A stretch of DNA of 11,026 bases from MAG-120531 sp002378585 (GTDB taxonomy: Bacteria > Bacteroidota > Bacteroidia > Flavobacteriales > Flavobacteriaceae): positions 1 to 11,026 of the forward strand of contig CALADZ010000193.1 of assembly GCA_937890575.1 (NCBI GenBank), written 5' to 3'. Below the pieces are notes generated by a model. That model was not told where the DNA came from and ran no database searches. It was given only the letters and a program-made list of their open reading frames with translations. The translations under genes and the position numbers were made by a program. Shown here piece after piece: positions 7,090-11,026 of the stretch (positions within the stretch are counted from its first letter, which is position 1; each line of letters begins with the position of its first letter).

Positions 7090-7113
7090 TACCAACTATA
7101 AATTAACGGGAAA

Positions 7114-7587
7114 ATGGACATTAGAGAAATTCAACAACTGATCAAGTTTGTCGCCAAGTCGGGGGCAAGCGAAGTAAAATTGGAAACAGATGACATTAAA
7201 ATCACCATCAAAACAGGGGGTTCGTATGTGCCTGAAGCTGAGGTAGTCACCTACACACAATCACCTGTACAGATGATTCAGGCGGCGCCCGCTGCACCGG
7301 CATCCACACCTACCGCTCCGGCGGCTGCGCCTGCGGAAGAAACTAAGTATGTCACCATTAAGTCACCTATGATTGGCACCTTCTACAGAAAGTCATCTCC
7401 AGACAAGCCAAATTTTGTGGATGTAGGCAGCGAGATCAAACCAGGATCTCCTTTATGTGTAGTTGAAGCCATGAAGCTATTCAACGAGATTGAAGCCGAA
7501 ATCAGCGGAAAAATCGTGAAAGTATTGGTGGATGACGCCAGTCCAGTAGAATTTGATCAGCCATTGTTTTTGGTAGATCCAGCTTAA
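7114..7587 (+). CDS. accB: Biotin carboxyl carrier protein of acetyl-CoA carboxylase
   Basis: 157 residues. It carries the biotin that shuttles carboxyl groups from biotin carboxylase to the carboxyltransferase in malonyl-CoA synthesis. Domain order is usual: an N-terminal helical/strand region (1-45), a flexible Ala/Pro linker (about 57-75, repeated APAAPA-type units) and a C-terminal biotinyl domain (79-157). The biotin-accepting lysine is Lys121 in the motif VVEAMKLFNEIEAE, and the thumb-like segment FYRKSSPDKPNFVDVG (90-105) is typical of AccB rather than of decarboxylase or pyruvate carboxylase domains. It sits 24 bases after fabH and 20 bases before accC. Confidence 0.98.
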   Translation: MDIREIQQLIKFVAKSGASEVKLETDDIKITIKTGGSYVPEAEVVTYTQSPVQMIQAAPAAPASTPTAPAAAPAEETKYVTIKSPMIGTFYRKSSPDKPNFVDVGSEIKPGSPLCVVEAMKLFNEIEAEISGKIVKVLVDDASPVEFDQPLFLVDPA

Positions 7588-7607
7588 GCGCAACCAAAAA
7601 AAAAGCG

Positions 7608-8957
7608 ATGTTTAAAAAGATATTAATTGCCAATAGAGGCGAAATTGCACTGCGCATTATCCGCACGTGTAAGGAAATGGGGATAAAAACGGTGGCGGTT
7701 TATTCCAAGGCCGACGAGGAAAGTCTCCATGTTCGATTTGCCGACGAAGCCGTATGCATAGGTCCTGCAGCGAGCAAAGAGTCTTATTTAAAAATCCCTA
7801 ACATTATCGCTGCTGCGGAGATCACCAATGCAGACGCTATCCACCCTGGTTATGGCTTTTTGTCGGAGAACGCCAAATTTTCCCGTATTTGTGCCGAACA
7901 CAACATCAAGTTTATCGGCGCTTCTGGCGATCAGATCGATAAGATGGGAGACAAAGCTACTGCCAAGGAAACCATGAAAAAGGCAGGGGTACCCACCGTG
8001 CCAGGTTCTGAAGGTTTGCTCAAGGACGTGGAGCACGCTAAAAAAACAGCCCTTAAAATAGGTTATCCTGTCATGATCAAAGCCACGGCAGGTGGTGGAG
8101 GAAAAGGAATGCGCGCCGTTTGGAAAGAAGCCGAGATGGAAAAACTTTTCAACAGTGCAGTTCAAGAAGCCACGGCTGCTTTCGGAAATGGGGGCATGTA
8201 CATGGAAAAATTGATTGAAGAACCAAGACACATTGAAATCCAAGTGGTTGGTGATCAATACGGCAAGGCGTGTCACCTTTCTGAAAGAGACTGTTCCATC
8301 CAAAGAAGACACCAAAAACTGACCGAGGAAACCCCTTCTCCTTTTATGACCGACAAGTTGCGGGAGGATATGGGTAAAGCGGCGGTAAAAGCCGCTGAAT
8401 TCATCGGTTATGAAGGAGCGGGCACCATCGAGTTTTTGGTGGATAAGCACCGGAATTTCTATTTTATGGAGATGAATACTCGGATTCAGGTAGAACATCC
8501 GATTACCGAGCAGGTCATCGACTACGATTTGATCCGAGAGCAGATTTTAGTAGCTGCCGGCGTGCCTATTTCTGGAAAGAATTATTTGCCTAAGCTGCAT
8601 TCCATAGAGTGTCGAATCAATGCAGAGGATCCGTACAACGACTTTAGGCCTAGCCCAGGAAAGATCACCACCCTGCACACACCAGGGGGGCACGGAGTTC
8701 GATTGGACACCCATGTATACAGCGGGTACGTCATACCGCCGTATTACGATTCCATGATCGCTAAATTAATCACGACTGCGCAGACCCGAGAAGAAGCCAT
8801 TCTCAAAATGAAGCGCGCTTTGGACGAGTTTGTGATCGAAGGTATCCAAACAACCATTCCGTTCCACAGGCAGTTGATGGATCATCCGGATTATTTAGCC
8901 GGGAATTATACGACTAAATTCATGGAAAGCTTTGTCATGGAAGCACCTCAAGAATAG
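7608..8957 (+). CDS. accC: Biotin carboxylase subunit of acetyl-CoA carboxylase
   Basis: 449 residues, matching stand-alone AccC (about 450). It carboxylates biotin on AccB using bicarbonate and ATP. Domains in order: the N-terminal Rossmann-like domain starting KKILIANRGEIALRI (3-17) with AIHPGYGFLSENA (77-89); the ATP-grasp domain with Lys158 and the glycine-rich loop ATAGGGGKGM (159-168), Lys237 and catalytic residues in MEMNTRIQVEHP (Glu288, Asn290, Arg292); and the C-terminal domain with SIECRINAEDP. All key residues are present. There is no fused biotinyl or carboxyltransferase domain, so AccB acts in trans; accA and accD are not in the window. No terminator is visible after the TAG, so transcription may continue into the oxidoreductase gene. 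Confidence 0.98.
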   Translation: MFKKILIANRGEIALRIIRTCKEMGIKTVAVYSKADEESLHVRFADEAVCIGPAASKESYLKIPNIIAAAEITNADAIHPGYGFLSENAKFSRICAEHNIKFIGASGDQIDKMGDKATAKETMKKAGVPTVPGSEGLLKDVEHAKKTALKIGYPVMIKATAGGGGKGMRAVWKEAEMEKLFNSAVQEATAAFGNGGMYMEKLIEEPRHIEIQVVGDQYGKACHLSERDCSIQRRHQKLTEETPSPFMTDKLREDMGKAAVKAAEFIGYEGAGTIEFLVDKHRNFYFMEMNTRIQVEHPITEQVIDYDLIREQILVAAGVPISGKNYLPKLHSIECRINAEDPYNDFRPSPGKITTLHTPGGHGVRLDTHVYSGYVIPPYYDSMIAKLITTAQTREEAILKMKRALDEFVIEGIQTTIPFHRQLMDHPDYLAGNYTTKFMESFVMEAPQE

Positions 8958-8978
8958 CTATTTTAAAACCAACTCACT

Positions 8979-10112
8979 CTGAACGCGCACTCATTTAGTT
9001 TTTGGGAACGCCAAACTTGGTTTGATCAAGTTGACTTTGTAGTGGTAGGCGCCGGAATAGTTGGTTTAAATGCGGCTCTTGAATTGAGACGCATGCACCC
9101 GACAGCCCACATCTTGGTATTGGAACGAGGCGCATTACCTCGAGGAGCCAGTACTAAAAATGCGGGTTTTTCTTGTTTTGGCAGCATCTCTGAACTTTCC
9201 AGTGATTTGTCGTTGTATGGACCTGAGGCGTTGGTTGATTTGGTTCAAAGACGACACCAAGGCGTTGCTCTTTTGCGGAGTTTATTGGGTCCTAAGGCGA
9301 TGGACTACCAACGCCATGGAGGTCATGAGGTCTTCTTAAGCCAGGATCAATCCATGTTCGAACAATGCCGGACAGACCTCCCTCAAATCAATGAGTTACT
9401 CACCCCTGTTTTTGGACGACCTCCTTTTTATGTTAAGAACAACACCTTTGGATTTAAGGGGGTATTACCCCAATATATCTCCAGTCCTTTTGAGGGGCAA
9501 ATAGACACAGGAGCCATGATGTCCCAACTTTTGGCTTTGGTGCGCAAAAAGGGAATAGAAGTGCTGTACGGCATGGAAGTACTCGGGTATGAAGAAGCTC
9601 CTTTTGGCGTGGAGGTTACTCTGGCAGATTTCTCCTTCACTGCAGGCTATTTGTTGATAGCGACCAACGGATTTGGTCAGCAGCTTACGCCAGAAGAGGT
9701 ATTACCCGCTCGAGCACAGGTATTGATCACGCAACCCATACCCGGATTACACATCAAAGGTGTTTTTCACCTGGACCAAGGATATTACTATTTTAGAAAT
9801 GTAGGTCAGCGCATCCTACTAGGCGGCGGTAGAAACTTAGATATGGCGGGGGAAACAACCACACAATTTGGGTTGTCGGATTTGATACAAGATCGCTTGA
9901 TGCACTTACTCCACGAAGTTATCCTACCCGATCAGACTTTTGATATCGACCAAAGGTGGAGCGGAATCATGGGTATGGGACCTAGCAAAACCCCCATAGT
10001 CAAGCACCTGTCAAAAAGAGTCTTTTGCGGACTTAGGTTAGGGGGTATGGGCGTGGCTATAGGCAGTAAAGTGGGTCAAGAACTCGCCCAACTGCTCAAC
10101 AACATCGATTGA
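8979..10112 (+). CDS. FAD-dependent oxidoreductase, DAO family (start codon uncertain)
   Basis: About 377 residues if begun at CTG 8979, or 356 from the GTG at 9042. It belongs to the DAO fold (glycine/D-amino-acid oxidase-like). From the GTG, the FAD-binding motif is VGAGIVGLNAAL (2-13), the ribose-binding acidic residue is in LVLERG (25-30), and GASTKNAGFSCFGS (35-48) is the flavin-contact block seen in a Bacteroidota subgroup. The C-terminus has RWSGIMGMGPSKTPIV and GLRLGGMGVAIGS, the second flavin-contacting region. Substrate is unknown; an amine or amino acid is typical. The frame stays open upstream to a stop at 8964-8966 and encodes SFWERQTWFDQVDFVV, resembling the N-terminus of relatives I recall and completing the first beta strand, which the GTG start would cut short. 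No ATG, GTG or TTG exists in that extension; CTG 8979 is the only plausible start. It lies 21 bases after accC. Confidence 0.8.
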   Translation: MNAHSFSFWERQTWFDQVDFVVVGAGIVGLNAALELRRMHPTAHILVLERGALPRGASTKNAGFSCFGSISELSSDLSLYGPEALVDLVQRRHQGVALLRSLLGPKAMDYQRHGGHEVFLSQDQSMFEQCRTDLPQINELLTPVFGRPPFYVKNNTFGFKGVLPQYISSPFEGQIDTGAMMSQLLALVRKKGIEVLYGMEVLGYEEAPFGVEVTLADFSFTAGYLLIATNGFGQQLTPEEVLPARAQVLITQPIPGLHIKGVFHLDQGYYYFRNVGQRILLGGGRNLDMAGETTTQFGLSDLIQDRLMHLLHEVILPDQTFDIDQRWSGIMGMGPSKTPIVKHLSKRVFCGLRLGGMGVAIGSKVGQELAQLLNNID

Positions 10113-11026
10113 TTACACCAGTCCTTGTGCCGTGATGTATTCGGCGATTTGAATGGCATTGGTGGCTGCCCCCTTGCGCAGATTATCGGCGACAATCCAA
10201 CAGTTTAAGGTGTTTGGCAGAGTCTCATCCCGGCGAATGCGTCCTACAAAAACCTCGTCTTTATCATGGGCGGTCAGGGGCATAGGGTAAATACCTGATT
10301 GAGGTTCATCTTGTAGAACAACCCCTGGCGTGTTGGCCAAAATCTCTCGAACTTCCGCTAAATCAAAGTCTCGGTTAAAGCTGATATTGACTGATTCTGA
10401 GTGCCCTCCAGCCGTAGGGATACGCACGGCAGTAGCAGTGAGTTGGAATGAGTCATCACCCATGATCTTCTTGGGCTCGGTCATCAATTTCATCTCTTCT
10501 TTGGTGTAGCCATTATCCAAAAACACATCGCACTGCGGTAATGCGTTTCTGTGGATCGGATAGGCATAAGCCATAGGACCTTCGACCCCTTTCATTTCAT
10601 TTTCCATTTGCTCTACTGCCTTCAACCCGGTACCTGATACGGACTGGTAGGTCGAAACCACCACGCGTTTCAAACCGTAAGCGCGGTGAAGCGGAGCCAG
10701 CACCATGACCAATTGAATCGTGGAGCAATTGGGGTTGGCAATAATTTTGTCCTGGGCAGTCAATACATCCGCATTGATCTCAGGAACCACTAATTTGTGG
10801 TCCGGATGCATGCGCCAAGCAGAAGAGTTATCGATAACTGTCGTGCCTACAGCGGCAAATTTCGGAGCCCAAGCCAATGAGGTGTCCCCACCTGCTGAAA
10901 ATAGAGCAATATCTGGAGCGGCGGCTACGGCAGCTTCCAAAGAGATGACCGTATGGTGCTCACCTTTGTATGTTATGGTTTTGCCTACAGAGCGCTCTGA
11001 AGCGACCAAAAGCAATTCGGTATAGG
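10113..11026 (-). CDS. asd: Aspartate-semialdehyde dehydrogenase, 5' end beyond the window
   Basis: The frame is open to the right edge, giving about 304 residues; roughly 30 N-terminal residues, including the NADP-binding GATGxVG loop, lie outside. The TTG at 11015 is an internal leucine codon (the frame upstream reads YTELLLVASERSVGK), not a start. Asd reduces aspartyl phosphate to aspartate semialdehyde with NADPH, the branch point to Lys/diaminopimelate, Thr and Met. The catalytic cysteine is in IIANPNCSTIQL (Cys codon 10727-10725), with VVSTYQSVSGTGLKAVEQ after it and the substrate-binding RIPTAGGHSESVNISF containing the active-site His. This is the bacterial-type enzyme. Its stop TAA (10115-10113) directly abuts the stop of the convergent oxidoreductase gene. 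Confidence 0.96.
   Translation of the reverse strand, partial: YTELLLVASERSVGKTITYKGEHHTVISLEAAVAAAPDIALFSAGGDTSLAWAPKFAAVGTTVIDNSSAWRMHPDHKLVVPEINADVLTAQDKIIANPNCSTIQLVMVLAPLHRAYGLKRVVVSTYQSVSGTGLKAVEQMENEMKGVEGPMAYAYPIHRNALPQCDVFLDNGYTKEEMKLMTEPKKIMGDDSFQLTATAVRIPTAGGHSESVNISFNRDFDLAEVREILANTPGVVLQDEPQSGIYPMPLTAHDKDEVFVGRIRRDETLPNTLNCWIVADNLRKGAATNAIQIAEYITAQGLV

Noticed and set aside
7788..8498. Long minus-strand open frame (236 codons) opposite accC
   Set aside because: It lies wholly inside a clear accC gene, its translation is low-complexity in character with no recognisable domain, and it is best explained as a frame shadow.
11013..11015. TTG as the start of asd
   Set aside because: The frame continues upstream to the edge with family-typical residues (TELLLVASERSVG), so this codon is an internal leucine.

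Overview
The window reads as a chromosomal stretch of a member of the Bacteroidota, most likely Flavobacteriia. Four things point there: promoter-like sites of the Bacteroidota type (TTG/TTTG about 19 bp upstream of TAnnTTTG) with no clear Shine-Dalgarno sequences; a FecA-type TonB-dependent receptor with an LNEII-like TonB box; a Cys-free L32 of flavobacterial type; and the gene order ribE / pdxA / DUF177 / rpmF / fabH / accB / accC, which I recall from flavobacteria. No RNA genes, insertion sequences, CRISPR arrays, phage genes or long repeats were found. The content is mainly housekeeping metabolism plus some transport.

Layout. (1) 1-1532: a minus-strand unit made of a TSUP (TauE/SafE) membrane transporter followed, with a 4-base ATGA stop/start overlap, by a TonB-dependent receptor whose 3' end lies beyond the left edge. 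A well-formed Bacteroidota promoter sits directly upstream. (2) 1565-3349: a divergent sodium:solute symporter. (3) 3330-3923: riboflavin synthase on the minus strand, convergent with the symporter and overlapping it by 20 bp at the 3' ends. (4) 3983-5071: pdxA (pyridoxal phosphate synthesis), divergent from ribE. (5) 5090-5967: promoter, DUF177/YceD gene, rpmF, then a strong intrinsic terminator. (6) 5985-8957: AT-rich leader with a candidate promoter, then fabH, accB and accC, the initiation enzyme and the biotin half-reaction of fatty acid synthesis. (7) 8979-10112: a DAO-family FAD oxidoreductase with no in-frame ATG start, possibly the last gene of the fab/acc unit. (8) 10113-11026: aspartate-semialdehyde dehydrogenase on the minus strand, 5' end cut by the right edge, abutting the oxidoreductase gene with no spacer.

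How the genes work together. AccB and AccC, with a carboxyltransferase encoded elsewhere, make malonyl-CoA; after transfer of the malonyl group to ACP, FabH condenses it with acyl-CoA to start fatty acid synthesis. DUF177 and L32 are the usual ribosomal neighbours of this cluster, but plsX, which lies between rpmF and fabH in E. coli, is absent here, and a terminator separates the ribosomal pair from the lipid genes. RibE and PdxA make cofactors, and Asd opens the Lys/Thr/Met/diaminopimelate pathway. The receptor and TSUP transporter look like an outer- and inner-membrane pair of unknown substrate. I see no clearly new multi-gene system. The points most worth a second look are the receptor/TSUP coupling, the start codon of the oxidoreductase gene, and the terminator-split cluster without plsX.
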